A stretch of DNA of 43,607 nucleotides from JAJZQD01 sp021847735 (GTDB lineage: Bacteria; Bacillota; Thermincolia; Thermincolales; UBA2595): assembly GCA_027324025.1 (NCBI GenBank), contig DAHVYW010000079.1, forward strand, positions 1 through 43,607, in the 5' to 3' direction. The notes under the pieces were generated by a model. The model ran no database searches. It was not told the DNA's origin and worked only from the letters and a program-made list of their open reading frames with translations. The translations under genes and the position numbers were made by a program. Position 1 is the first letter of the stretch, and the number at the start of each line of letters is the position of its first letter. Of the stretch, positions 1 to 8,646 are shown piece by piece.

Positions 1-112
1 TGATATCCGCTTGTCGGCGATCCGCGGATGCGGGAGCCGGTAACAAGCTGAATTGTTGCCGTCCTGTAGGAACATATCTGCCACTCACGGTGCTTTCACG
101 ACTAAATAGAAA

Positions 113-138
113 GCTGCCCCATTTGCTTATGGGACAGC
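113..138 (-). terminator. Possible terminator hairpin
   Basis: An inverted repeat with arms GCTGCCCCAT and ATGGGACAGC (one mismatch) lies about 65 bases beyond the stop of the membrane-protein gene at 204-575. Read on the minus strand it is followed by a weak T-rich run (TTTCTATTT), so it could end that transcript. It could equally be the end of a mobile element lying outside the window. Bases 1-112 show no supported gene. Confidence 0.35.
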
Positions 139-203
139 CCCGTTGACAAAATCTTTCATAGACTTTATGTGGGAGAGTGTAGGCCGATAATGGCAGATTT
201 AGT

Positions 204-575
204 TTAAAGTAATTTTCTAAAAAACCTATCATTAATAATTACATAGTAAACCCCAAATCCGGCCCCGATAACAGCAGCCCAAATAGGTATTACAGTAATA
301 CTTGCATCCTGGTTTTGGGGGGCCAGAAAAACCCCGATACCCCAACCTAAGGCGTTGTAAATAATGTAAGAAACAGGTGATAATAAACTAACCTTAATTC
401 TCTTGCATAAAAAAATCATGGCGATACAAACAGGAACCCATAGAAATTCGATAGATGCTACTGTCAAATTGAAGGTATTGAAAGAGCCTTTATTTAAGAC
501 GAGAAGAATACCATCAATTATTTGTAAAATGCCAATAGTTATAGAACAAATAAAATAAAATCCTGCAATTCTCAT
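204..575 (-). CDS. Small integral membrane protein, unknown function
   Basis: The 123-residue product is almost entirely hydrophobic, with four probable membrane segments at roughly residues 5-27, 41-57, 66-85 and 92-113, short charged loops (CKRIK) and a basic tail (NDRFFRKLL). I do not recognise a family or any catalytic motif. The ATG start at 575 is preceded by GGGGGT five bases upstream, which supports it. It is read in the same direction as the YwbE-like gene 93 bases upstream but need not be co-transcribed. The topology is consistent with a small membrane-integrity or transporter-like protein; function is not inferable. Confidence 0.6.
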   Translation of the reverse strand: MRIAGFYFICSITIGILQIIDGILLVLNKGSFNTFNLTVASIEFLWVPVCIAMIFLCKRIKVSLLSPVSYIIYNALGWGIGVFLAPQNQDASITVIPIWAAVIGAGFGVYYVIINDRFFRKLL

Positions 576-668
576 ATACTACCCCCGCTCTCGCTGTTGG
601 TGCGATACCTATACCGATAAGGTTAGTTTACAATTAACTGAAAACAAAATATCTCCCGGCTTATCGCT

Positions 669-878
669 TCAGTTGTTTTGTACCGCTATACGCTGAACCC
701 GCCCCACCTGGCCGGTGGAAAGCCTGACTTTGATTCCCCTGGGGTGCCTTTGACCCGGTGACAAAACGTCCCGAACTTCCCCGGATGTTGTGATGCCGGT
801 TCGCTGGTTATGTTTTTCGATTATATCTACCAGCAATCCCGGCCGGATGTTTTTCCTGTATGTATGTTCGTCTGACAA
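669..878 (-). CDS. ywbE: YwbE-family (DUF2196) small protein
   Basis: The 69-residue product matches the Bacillus subtilis YwbE family in length and pattern: an N-terminal IRPGLLVDII segment, then QRTG, then a C-terminal HPRGIKVRLSTGQVGRVQRI stretch, which is the family signature. These proteins are small basic beta-barrel-like proteins of unknown function, possibly nucleic-acid binding. The start is TTG at 878, supported by GGTGG seven bases upstream. No functional partner is adjacent. Family assignment is confident; function is not known. Confidence 0.8.
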   Translation of the reverse strand: MSDEHTYRKNIRPGLLVDIIEKHNQRTGITTSGEVRDVLSPGQRHPRGIKVRLSTGQVGRVQRIAVQNN

Positions 879-1046
879 GTGATTACCACCTTTACCTTCA
901 TTCTTTTATATGACTTCGTTGGTTCGAAGTGTGCCGCATCTCAAGGAACTTCAACAATAAGCTCCGATTTTCCTGCTATTGTTATGGGTTCCATCCCTTA
1001 GCCGGGGTTCGGCATTTCAGTTAGGAAAAATAACTTTAAAAATAAA
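879..1046. other. Intergenic stretch, no gene seen
   Basis: No open frame with a ribosome binding site was found. The stretch lies between the YwbE-like gene and the first 115-bp repeat and must carry the promoter for the YwbE-like gene; I could not single out a convincing -35/-10 pair. Confidence 0.5.
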
Positions 1047-1161
1047 AGTGAACTCGTTCAGCTAAAGCTGAACATCGAAACTTCAGTGGGGGACTCTACC
1101 CCCACTGAAGCAGAAAAGTGGAAACTCCACCTAATAGAAGGTGGAGTCTTGGAATTGGGAT
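1047..1161. repeat. 115-bp triple-hairpin repeat, copy 1
   Basis: Identical over 115 bp to the copies at 13191-13305 and 14025-14139. It contains three perfect stem-loops in order: GTTCAGCT/AGCTGAAC with an AA loop; a 12-bp stem CTTCAGTGGGGG/CCCCCACTGAAG with a six-base loop; and ACTCCACCT/AGGTGGAGT with a six-base loop. It has no coding capacity. Structure and apparent mobility (see copy 3) suggest a non-autonomous, possibly IS200/IS605-like palindromic element. A further 9-bp stem (AGCACTTCC/GGAAGTGCT, 1165-1187) lies just beyond this copy. Confidence 0.85.
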
Positions 1162-1220
1162 CAAAGCACTTCCGATTTGGAAGTGCTAATCCGGTAATAG
1201 CATACGATCTTTTCCGGCCT

Positions 1221-1439
1221 CTATGATGTTATTGGTTCATCTATCTGTTTTTTGATTTTCCTAGCCAAACGCTGAGTTTCATCAAACTTTTCCCTGCAGC
1301 TAAGCAACGTCAAGCACGGCCCATGTGACCATACCGACAAGAGCGCCCTTAATATACAAATAGTCTGTACCCAATACCTTGGTAAACTGTTCTTTGCCCA
1401 ATGCAGTTGTTTGGCAATCAGGGTTAGGATTTCATTCAA
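1221..1439 (-). pseudogene. Small membrane-protein gene, apparently frameshifted
   Basis: A 72-codon frame begins with TTG at 1439 behind a strong GGAGGAGGGAG site. Its beginning (MNEILTLIAKQLHWAK) and end (EKFDETQRLARKIKKQ) look natural, but the middle reads as an unnatural Cys/Leu/Trp stretch. A neighbouring minus-strand frame across the middle reads naturally as a membrane segment (YIKGALVGMVTWAVLDVA) and then hits a stop. The simplest explanation is a short gene carrying at least one indel, either a real pseudogene or a sequencing error. I do not recognise the family. Confidence 0.4.
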
Positions 1440-1532
1440 AACTCCCTCCTCCTGTATTATCTCCTTGTCTTAAACAGAAGTTCATACTCCTAACTATTCT
1501 TCCTCATTTGGGATTTTATAAATACTATATTT

Positions 1533-2708
1533 TTACATTTTTAGTGGTTTTAAAACTATTGCCAAAGGTATCTGGCTTAAACCTAACCCCCATAACAGCC
1601 AGAAAACCGAAAAATTCTCCCTTACGCACAATAATAAAAGTGCAATTCCCATTAAACGGCCTAAGTTTAAAGGCACTTCCCTAAAGGACAGAAATTCGAT
1701 TCTATATTCCCGGGTTTCAGGATTGTTCCTTATAACATTGTAGGAAATCGTTGTTGAAGGAACAAAAATAAAGGGATAAATAATACTGTTGGCAATACCA
1801 AACAGCCACAGTCCTATCAAATCATGACGAAGCAGCACTAATGTCATGATAGACAAAAACACTGCCCCCCAAAGCATAGAACTGCTCCGACGGTGTCGTG
1901 GAACCGATTTACCTACCATGTAAAATGTTAACATAGTTAAAACAGATGTTATTAAATTGTACAAACCGAGATTAATTTCACTTAAAGTAATTTCATAAAT
2001 TAACAAAATCAAGGCAAATGACATGACCCCTTCCCGCAAACCGCGCAACACCATCGATCCGCTAACGCGCAGCCAGTTGTTTTCTACTAACTTCAAGGCC
2101 GCCCAAAAGTGAGCCGTTTTTTTAGGAACATCCTTTTCAATTTGTAAACTGATTGCTCCTGCCACTAAAAAACACGCAACCGCAACAGCGAACACAAATT
2201 TATAACCTGATGCAACTCCAAAGAATTGTATGATTATTCCCCCGGCAAGGGGCGCTAAATTTGCCAAAGCACTAACTGCGCCGTTTAGTCCCGAAAAGTG
2301 GTTGCGGTTTTTATTGTTGGTCCAGTCATAGGTTGAAACATTGTACCCTAAATAATACAACCCCTGCCCTGTTCCCATCAGTACCCCTAATAAAACATAC
2401 CAGGCTGCCACCTTCTGTCCCAGTATCAGTACCAGAAGATAAAAAAATGTGTGTACTGTCAATCCCACACGCAAATTGCCCAGACTACCCAACTTACTAT
2501 GTAAAATGGAGCCAAGAAAAAAAACAGCAGGTACTGTTAAAAAGTGAAAAAAATTAAAGGCTGCTGCCAGTTTAATGTTTCCATATACTTTCCAAAGATA
2601 AACATTAAAAAAGATATTTGAAAGACTAATTCCTGTAAGAAAAACCGTGTGCATTCCCAAAAGCCACTTGGCCCTTGGGGACAGAGAGGTGAATATTGCT
2701 CTATTCAT
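1533..2708 (-). CDS. Major facilitator superfamily transporter
   Basis: The roughly 391-residue product has about twelve hydrophobic segments in two halves separated by a charged central loop (LQIEKDVPKKTAHFW, near residue 195), the usual layout of an MFS permease. Glycine-rich helices such as GVLMGTGQGLYYLGYN are typical of the superfamily. A longer frame starts at 2720, but its first ATG overlaps the GGAGG that sits five bases before the ATG at 2708, so 2708 is preferred. It follows the deoC operon with a 30-bp palindrome in between, so it is probably transcribed separately or only partly with it. The substrate cannot be read from sequence; an exporter or sugar/nucleoside permease is possible. 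Confidence 0.8.
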   Translation of the reverse strand: MNRAIFTSLSPRAKWLLGMHTVFLTGISLSNIFFNVYLWKVYGNIKLAAAFNFFHFLTVPAVFFLGSILHSKLGSLGNLRVGLTVHTFFYLLVLILGQKVAAWYVLLGVLMGTGQGLYYLGYNVSTYDWTNNKNRNHFSGLNGAVSALANLAPLAGGIIIQFFGVASGYKFVFAVAVACFLVAGAISLQIEKDVPKKTAHFWAALKLVENNWLRVSGSMVLRGLREGVMSFALILLIYEITLSEINLGLYNLITSVLTMLTFYMVGKSVPRHRRSSSMLWGAVFLSIMTLVLLRHDLIGLWLFGIANSIIYPFIFVPSTTISYNVIRNNPETREYRIEFLSFREVPLNLGRLMGIALLLLCVRENFSVFWLLWGLGLSQIPLAIVLKPLKM

Positions 2709-2730
2709 GCCGTCCTCCATAATTTTAAAT

Positions 2731-2760
2731 TAGGCCATCACCATTAATGGTGATGGCCTA
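2731..2760. terminator. Perfect 30-bp palindrome after deoC
   Basis: Arms TAGGCCATCACCATT and AATGGTGATGGCCTA form a perfect 15-bp inverted repeat with no loop, placed 7 bases after the deoC stop and before the MFS gene. On the minus strand it is followed by A/T-rich sequence but not a clean T run, so it may terminate the sugar operon, act as a processing hairpin, or be an operator for the MFS gene. Confidence 0.55.
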
Positions 2761-2767
2761 ATCGTCA

Positions 2768-3448
2768 CTAATCTTTGAGTTCCGCTAAAATTGCAACTCC
2801 TGCACTGGCACCAATGCGGTTAGCACCTGCCTCTATCATGGCTAAGGCCTGCTCAGTGTTTCTAATGCCGCCGGAGGCTTTAACTCCGAGGTCGGGACCT
2901 ACCGTTTTGCGCATCAGTCTAACGTCCTCTATCGTAGCTCCCCCCGATGAAAATCCCGTGCTGGTTTTAACAAAATTTGCGCCGGCCTTCACAGCCAGGC
3001 TGCAGGCTGTCACTTTTTCATCATCTGTAAGACAGCTTGTCTCGATGATAACTTTGACCAGGGCTGTCTTTTCCGCAGCTTTTGCGGCGTCCACTACTGC
3101 CTGGATGTCCTGTAAAACCGCGTCAAGCCGGCCACTCTTCAAAAGGCCAATATTAATTACCATGTCGACTTCTTTCGCGCCGGCCTTTACCGCTTCACCT
3201 GCTTCAAAGGCTTTAGCGGCTGTCAACATTGCCCCCAAGGGAAAACCAATCACAGCACACACCGGTATAACCGTATTTGCCAGCAGTTTCAGCGCTAGGG
3301 GCACGTAGTAGGAATTAATACATACTGAAGCAAATCCATAATCGCCCGCCTCACGGCAGAGCTGAGTTACTTCTTCCTCTGTGGCCGCAGCTTTTAGCAG
3401 AGTATGGTCAATCATTTTGGCTATTTCTTTCTTTGTAATTTTCATCAT
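2768..3448 (-). CDS. deoC: Deoxyribose-phosphate aldolase
   Basis: This 226-residue class I aldolase cleaves 2-deoxyribose 5-phosphate to acetaldehyde and glyceraldehyde 3-phosphate in the cytoplasm. The N-terminal MIDHTLLKA, the central EVDMVINIG, and FVKTSTGFSSGGAT carrying the Schiff-base lysine are all present, and the length is normal. The start at 3448 has AAGGGG six bases upstream. It is the last gene of the sugar operon, directly after the binding protein gene, so its acetaldehyde probably comes from the sugar imported and phosphorylated by the operon. Some DeoC homologues in sugar clusters act on other phosphorylated sugars, so the exact substrate is uncertain. Confidence 0.93.
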   Translation of the reverse strand: MMKITKKEIAKMIDHTLLKAAATEEEVTQLCREAGDYGFASVCINSYYVPLALKLLANTVIPVCAVIGFPLGAMLTAAKAFEAGEAVKAGAKEVDMVINIGLLKSGRLDAVLQDIQAVVDAAKAAEKTALVKVIIETSCLTDDEKVTACSLAVKAGANFVKTSTGFSSGGATIEDVRLMRKTVGPDLGVKASGGIRNTEQALAMIEAGANRIGASAGVAILAELKD

Positions 3449-3487
3449 TATGCCCCTTTTTTATACTATTTGCTGACCGGGCGGTTG

Positions 3488-4495
3488 TTATTTAGCAGCT
3501 GCAAACACGAGTTTATCATTATAATACTGAGCGGCGTTTTCTTTGGTGATTAAACCGGTACCGGCATCAATGAAATCAGGATAGTTTTCCCCGTTAAGTA
3601 CACCGAGAGCCGTATCTACCACTGTTGTTCCTAACAGTTGCGGATCATTTAAGACGGTAGCGTCATATTTACCGTCCTGGATAGCTTTGATTGCTTCGAT
3701 CAGACCGTCTACACCTACGATTTTAACCTTGCCGGCAAGACTATTCTGCTGTAGAACCTGTAACGCGCCCAAAGCCATATCGTCATTATGGGCATATACA
3801 AGTTTCACATCCGGGTTGGCCTGTAGAAGATCCTGAAAAGCTTTAACTGCCTTTGAACGGGTATAATCGCAATATGGCCCCTGAACAACCTTTATGCCAG
3901 GTTCTTTATCAACGGCCAAATGGAACCCGTCACGGCGGTCCATCATTACTTTGCCACCGGCGTCACCCTGTAGTTCAATAATTTTACCTTTGGCCTTACC
4001 TTTACCGCCAAGCAGTGCGACTGCCTGTTCACCGGCCAACTCACCCATTTTCTTGTTGTCACGTCCCACAAAGGTGGCAACTTTCGTTTCCGTTGGACGG
4101 TCAACTGTCACAACAGGAATGTTGGCCTTTTTGGCCGCATCTAAAGCAGGATTGACCCCTGACGGATTGCTGGGGTTAAGGATAAGTACATTAATCCCTT
4201 TGGTAATTAAGTCTTGAACGTCCGCGTTTTGTTTCTTAATATCATTCTGTGCATCGACATAAATCAATTCAGCGCCCTTGTTTGCCGCCTCGGCTTTTGC
4301 GGCATCCATTAACGAAACGTAAAACGGGGAATCAAGGGTAACCTGTGAAAAACCAATTACTATTTTTTTCGGCTGCTGCGTACTTTCCTGCTTATTATCC
4401 TGTTGCGATGTAGACTGTGAATTGCCGCCGCAACCCATCACTAACAACGATAGCCCTATTAGCAAAAACAATCCAACCAAGATCTTCTTTTTCAT
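3488..4495 (-). CDS. Ribose-type ABC sugar-binding lipoprotein
   Basis: The 335-residue protein opens with a basic start, a hydrophobic stretch and the lipobox LLVMGCGG, so it should be lipid-anchored outside the membrane. A low-complexity linker (SQSTSQQDNKQESTQQ) leads to a periplasmic-binding-protein type 4 fold: IVIGFSQVTLDSPFYVSLM, then VLILNPSNP, VVTVDRPT and AHNDDMALGALQ, all typical of RbsB/LsrB-like sugar-binding proteins. GGGAGG lies upstream of the ATG. It is encoded directly after the permease and before deoC. The ligand is probably a pentose, deoxysugar or polyol; sequence alone does not settle which. Confidence 0.9.
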   Translation of the reverse strand: MKKKILVGLFLLIGLSLLVMGCGGNSQSTSQQDNKQESTQQPKKIVIGFSQVTLDSPFYVSLMDAAKAEAANKGAELIYVDAQNDIKKQNADVQDLITKGINVLILNPSNPSGVNPALDAAKKANIPVVTVDRPTETKVATFVGRDNKKMGELAGEQAVALLGGKGKAKGKIIELQGDAGGKVMMDRRDGFHLAVDKEPGIKVVQGPYCDYTRSKAVKAFQDLLQANPDVKLVYAHNDDMALGALQVLQQNSLAGKVKIVGVDGLIEAIKAIQDGKYDATVLNDPQLLGTTVVDTALGVLNGENYPDFIDAGTGLITKENAAQYYNDKLVFAAAK

Positions 4496-4586
4496 TTTTA
4501 GTTCCTACCTCCCATTTTTGATTTAATATTAAGTTTTTTGCCGAAAACTTTTTGATATATCACCCTCCTTGCAAAATATTAACTTA

Positions 4587-5576
4587 TTAGGCTTTTTCCC
4601 CGGCTACAAACCGATTAAGTACAAGGGCCAGCACAATGATCAGACCCATAAATATCTGCTGGTAATATGAGGCCAGCCCTAGTAAATTAAAAATATTTGT
4701 AATAATGCTCATCACGAAAACACCGATAAAAGTGCCGCCTACGCCGCCCTTTCCCCCAAAAAGGCTGGCGCCGCCCAGAACCACTCCCGCAATAGCATCC
4801 AGTTCGGCCCCTTTGGCCGCAGTGGGTTGCCCGACTGTAAGCCACGAAGCCATGACCACCCCGGCCAGAGCAGACATCACACCTGAAATAACGTAAACCG
4901 AGATGAGATGATAGTTAACCCTAATACCCGAAAGATGCGCGGCCTCCGGGTTACCACCGACGGCATACAGGTTTCTTCCGAAGGGGGTGTACTTTAGGAT
5001 CAACGCGGCTATAACCGTAAGTATAACCCAGGTAAGCCCGCTGACAGGCAATCCTAAAATAAAACCCGCCCCCAGAAAACTAAAAGATTGGGGCAACCCA
5101 AACACGGGTTTCCCTTCGGTGACAAGTAAGGCCAGGCCTCTTGCGGAAACCATCATCGCTAGAGTTGCAATAAAGGCCGGAACTGTAAACTTAGTACTGA
5201 TAAATCCGTTAACAAAGCCCAGCACTGCCCCAACGGCAAGTGCCGCCACGATTGACAGTCCAATAGAAATCCCGTCCTGAATTAAAACCGCTACAACCAT
5301 ACCTGCCAGGGCCACAATTGACCCTACCGACAGATCAATACCGGCAGTTACTATAACAAAAGTCATCCCTAAGGCTAACATTCCGGTAATTGATGACTGC
5401 TGCAACAAATTTAGAAAGTTTTGGACAGTTAAAAACTTGGGGGACAAAATCGAAGCTATAGTAGTAAAGATTACGAGGAGTATAACGAGGTTATATCTGC
5501 TTAAAAGCTGTCTTATACTATAATTGTTCCAGAGCTTTTCTGTTTGAATGGCCTTAGTTGGTTCAACCACACTCAC
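4587..5576 (-). CDS. Ribose-type ABC sugar permease
   Basis: The 329-residue protein has eight to ten hydrophobic helices and the RbsC-family signatures GMTFVIVTAGIDLSVGS, YAVGGNPEAAHLSGI and GASLFGGKGGVGGT. It forms the membrane channel for the neighbouring binding lipoprotein and ATPase, which lie on either side in the usual order. The ATPase stop at 5577 abuts the annotated GTG; because the GGGAGG site overlaps that stop, an internal GTG at 5570 has better spacing and may be the real start. Confidence 0.9.
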   Translation of the reverse strand: MSVVEPTKAIQTEKLWNNYSIRQLLSRYNLVILLVIFTTIASILSPKFLTVQNFLNLLQQSSITGMLALGMTFVIVTAGIDLSVGSIVALAGMVVAVLIQDGISIGLSIVAALAVGAVLGFVNGFISTKFTVPAFIATLAMMVSARGLALLVTEGKPVFGLPQSFSFLGAGFILGLPVSGLTWVILTVIAALILKYTPFGRNLYAVGGNPEAAHLSGIRVNYHLISVYVISGVMSALAGVVMASWLTVGQPTAAKGAELDAIAGVVLGGASLFGGKGGVGGTFIGVFVMSIITNIFNLLGLASYYQQIFMGLIIVLALVLNRFVAGEKA

Positions 5577-7082
5577 TTACCTCCCCATTACCGCACATTT
5601 TAAAATGGCTTGTTCTTCGTATGAATCCCGGGTAAACTGCCCGGACACCTCTCCGTTAAACATAACCACTATCCGGTCACAAACCCGCATTAACTCTGCC
5701 AGTTCGGACGAAGCCACAATAACGCCAAAGCCCGTATTAACAACTTCTTTGATGATTCCATAAATCTCTTCCTTGGCTCCTATGTCAATACCCTGGGTAG
5801 GTTCATCAAACAACAATAAACTGGATTTCTTTAACAGCCACTTGGCAACAACTACCTTTTGCTGATTGCCGCCACTAAGGTTTTTGACGGAAGTCTTAAT
5901 GGATGGAGTGGCTATCCGCAATTTTTTTACCTGCTCCAAAACCGCCTTAAACAGAGTGCCATACCGGATGATCCCCAGCCGGCTAAAAGTTTTAAATGAA
6001 GGCAATGCAGCGTTCTCCCAGACTGGAAGGTCCGTAATCAGGCCTTGAGTTTTCCGGTTTTCCGGCACCATCCCGATGCCAAGTTTAAGGCTTTCCACAG
6101 GTGAACGTAACCGAACATTCTTTCCGTTAAGTATTATTGACCCGGTCTGGAGCCTGTCAACACCGTATATGACCCGGAGCAATTCGGTCCGGCCTGACCC
6201 CACCAGGCCATATAACCCCAAAATCTCGCCTTTATGTACGGCTAAAGAAACCGACCGTAATTTAGGTGTGGATATATTCTCAACCTTTAACATTACATCT
6301 CCGGAAACGTCTCCGCATTTATGTTCCTGCTTGCTCAAGGAATAACCGATAATCATTTCGACCAAATCATCCTGCCGGATTTCTTTTAATATTCTGGTAC
6401 CTACGTAAGTCCCGTCCCTCAGCACCGTTACCCTGTCACCCAGCCTGAACAACTCCTCGAGACGGTGTGAAATATAAATTACTGTAATACCTTTCGATTT
6501 CAAATCTTTAATCACTCTAACCAAGGTCTCAAACTCTTCACCCGATAGGGTAGCCGAGGGTTCGTCCATCACAACCAGTTTTGCATCCGCAGCAAGTGCT
6601 TTGGCTAATTCCACTATTTGCCTCTGCCCCATGCTCAAAGCACTTACCGGTTGCTTAACATTAATGTTAATTCCCATTTCGTCAATCATTTGCTGAGCTC
6701 TGCGGTTTATTGTCCGCCAATCTATAAACCCAAGTGACTTCTTTGGGTGTATGCCAAGGAATATGTTTTCCGCGACAGAAAGACTGGCAACCAAAGACAG
6801 CTCCTGGTAAATCACGGAAATCCCCAGTTTTCGGCTGTCAATCGGATTGGCAATGTTTACAGGTCTACCGGCAAAACTAATCTCTCCTTCTTCCTTGATA
6901 TACGCACCTGATAAAATCTTCATCAGAGTTGATTTTCCGGCACCGTTGGCTCCGACCAGGCAGTGTACTTCTCCCTCAAGAACGCCGAAATCAACTTTCT
7001 TTAAAGCGTGAACCCCCGGAAATGATTTAGATATCCCGTTCATTTCGAGTATATACCGGTGATCTTGGTCCGACAAAAACAT
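5577..7082 (-). CDS. Ribose-type ABC sugar transporter ATPase (two ABC domains)
   Basis: This protein of about 501 residues carries two fused ATPase domains, as in RbsA/MglA. The first has Walker A GANGAGKST, signature ALSMGQRQIVELAKAL and Walker B LVVMDEPSATL. The second has a degenerate Walker A (GLVGSGRTELL), as is normal in this family, and LSGGNQQKVVVAKWLL followed by LLLFDEPTQGIDIG. A longer frame to 7118 would overlap the kinase; the ATG at 7082 overlaps the kinase TGA in a TGATG junction, implying translational coupling. A TTG at 7076 has better spacing from AGGGGG and is an alternative. It powers uptake with the adjacent permease and binding protein. Confidence 0.92.
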   Translation of the reverse strand: MFLSDQDHRYILEMNGISKSFPGVHALKKVDFGVLEGEVHCLVGANGAGKSTLMKILSGAYIKEEGEISFAGRPVNIANPIDSRKLGISVIYQELSLVASLSVAENIFLGIHPKKSLGFIDWRTINRRAQQMIDEMGININVKQPVSALSMGQRQIVELAKALAADAKLVVMDEPSATLSGEEFETLVRVIKDLKSKGITVIYISHRLEELFRLGDRVTVLRDGTYVGTRILKEIRQDDLVEMIIGYSLSKQEHKCGDVSGDVMLKVENISTPKLRSVSLAVHKGEILGLYGLVGSGRTELLRVIYGVDRLQTGSIILNGKNVRLRSPVESLKLGIGMVPENRKTQGLITDLPVWENAALPSFKTFSRLGIIRYGTLFKAVLEQVKKLRIATPSIKTSVKNLSGGNQQKVVVAKWLLKKSSLLLFDEPTQGIDIGAKEEIYGIIKEVVNTGFGVIVASSELAELMRVCDRIVVMFNGEVSGQFTRDSYEEQAILKCAVMGR

Positions 7083-8617
7083 CACCCCCTGTGGCCCATA
7101 AAACTGTGCATCTTGCACATTTCAGGCGCTAAAAGTTCGTAAGTTTTTTTATAGTTTTCAAAGTAGAAACTATATAGGCCAAAGTTATTAAGATCTGGTT
7201 TAACAGTTTCTCCGAATTCAACCATCGCTCGCGAGGCTTCCCCTAATCCCTTAAAATATCCCAGCCCCACAGCAGCTGCAACAGCACAGCCGAGGACTCC
7301 GGCCTCGGTAAATTTCGTCCGTTTAATAGGCACCCCGGTAACATCTGCGATTATTTGCAGCCAAACCGGATTTTTAAGTACTCCTCCACAGGCAACAATT
7401 TCTGTTACCAGGCATTCAGCCTTGTTAAAAGCCTCCAGAATATTCCGGGTACCATAGGCCACACCTTCCAAAACTGCCCTGTACAGATGGGCCCTGGTGT
7501 GGCTAAGGGTCAAACCCCATACAGCTCCCCTGGCCATCGGGTCCCGGTAAGGCGTACGATTACCCTGCCAGGTATCCAATACGATTAAACCCTCTGAACC
7601 GGGCGGTATATTTTGTGCTTGCCCGGCTAAAACCTGATAAGGATCGTCATTGGGGTTGGAATAAGGAAGTTCACTTGCAAATTGGTCTTTAAACCACTTG
7701 GTTAAGGAACCCGCCGATACTTGTCCGCCTTCCAGGAGCCAAAGGTCTTCGATGACAGCACTCGGGTAAGGCCCCCATAACCCTTGGTGGTAAACAGGCA
7801 CTTGAGTCAAGGTTAGGTGGACAAAACTGGTACCCATAATGACTCCCATCTGCCCGGGGTTAACCACACCCAAACCAAGCATACCTATATGGGCATCAAT
7901 GCCTCCCTGGAATACCAGCAATTCTTTAGGCAAACCGAGTTCGGCCGCTGTCTCAGGGGTTATTCTGCCAACCCTGCCACCAACCGGTACAACATCGACA
8001 GGGATTTTGTCCTTAAAATCACCCAAGCCGATTTCACGCATGAATTCATCGGACCAGCCCCCCTCAGTGTCCGTGAAATTCCACTTGCATGTGGCCGTAC
8101 ACTTTGAAGAGACGAACCGGCCGGTAAGACGGTAATTTATCCAGTCCAACTGTTCCAATATTTGATAGGCACTTTCGTATATGTCCGGCTTATTCTCTTT
8201 TATCCATAAGGTTTTGGGGAGCATCCATTCCACCGAAACTTGTCCACCGGAATACCTTAGCACCTTATTCCCTGTACTGTTTATTATTTCTGTCTGCCGA
8301 ATAGCCCTGGCATCCATCCAAAGTATTGCCGGCATAAGAGGCCTTCCTTCCTCGTCAACCGCCAACACTGTTGAGGAGGTCGCGCAAACCGCCATTCCTG
8401 CTATCTCCGTAGAATCCAGTCCCGTAAGGCAACCGGACAACGCCTTTTTAAAGGCATTCCACCATTCTTCCGGATGCTGCTCAGCCCAACCGGGGCTGGG
8501 ATAATATGTATCATAGCCGGCAAAAGCCATATTCAGGCAATGGGCATTAGAATCAAAAACAGCCGTCCTGACACCTTGTGTACCAAAATCGACTCCCAAA
8601 ATCAGCGGCCAACCCAT
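7082..8617 (-). CDS. FGGY-family carbohydrate kinase
   Basis: The 511-residue protein is a two-domain sugar kinase of the xylulokinase/glycerol kinase family. The N-terminal phosphate-binding loop (GVDFGTQGVRTAVFD), the catalytic-region GGIDAHIGMLGLG and the C-terminal ACGGVLKNPVWLQIIADVTG and EAGVLGCAVAAA motifs are present. It should phosphorylate the sugar or sugar alcohol brought in by the adjacent transporter. It overlaps the ATPase gene and is preceded by the GatD-like dehydrogenase gene. The order regulator-kinase-ribose-type ABC recalls lsr-type clusters, but the aldolase here is DeoC and no LsrG is present, so autoinducer-2 use is not supported. Exact substrate unknown. Confidence 0.88.
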   Translation of the reverse strand: MGWPLILGVDFGTQGVRTAVFDSNAHCLNMAFAGYDTYYPSPGWAEQHPEEWWNAFKKALSGCLTGLDSTEIAGMAVCATSSTVLAVDEEGRPLMPAILWMDARAIRQTEIINSTGNKVLRYSGGQVSVEWMLPKTLWIKENKPDIYESAYQILEQLDWINYRLTGRFVSSKCTATCKWNFTDTEGGWSDEFMREIGLGDFKDKIPVDVVPVGGRVGRITPETAAELGLPKELLVFQGGIDAHIGMLGLGVVNPGQMGVIMGTSFVHLTLTQVPVYHQGLWGPYPSAVIEDLWLLEGGQVSAGSLTKWFKDQFASELPYSNPNDDPYQVLAGQAQNIPPGSEGLIVLDTWQGNRTPYRDPMARGAVWGLTLSHTRAHLYRAVLEGVAYGTRNILEAFNKAECLVTEIVACGGVLKNPVWLQIIADVTGVPIKRTKFTEAGVLGCAVAAAVGLGYFKGLGEASRAMVEFGETVKPDLNNFGLYSFYFENYKKTYELLAPEMCKMHSFMGHRG

Positions 8618-8646
8618 GAGAAGCCACCCCTTTATCCGGAAATATT

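Noticed and set aside
1..112. A transposase or intron end at the left edge
   Set aside because: The sequence is too short and no recognisable motif could be read; nothing supports it beyond a nearby hairpin.
2768..3448. DeoC as the aldehyde-producing signature enzyme of the microcompartment
   Set aside because: It is about 28 kb away in a self-contained sugar operon with its own regulator and transporter, with an unrelated island between.
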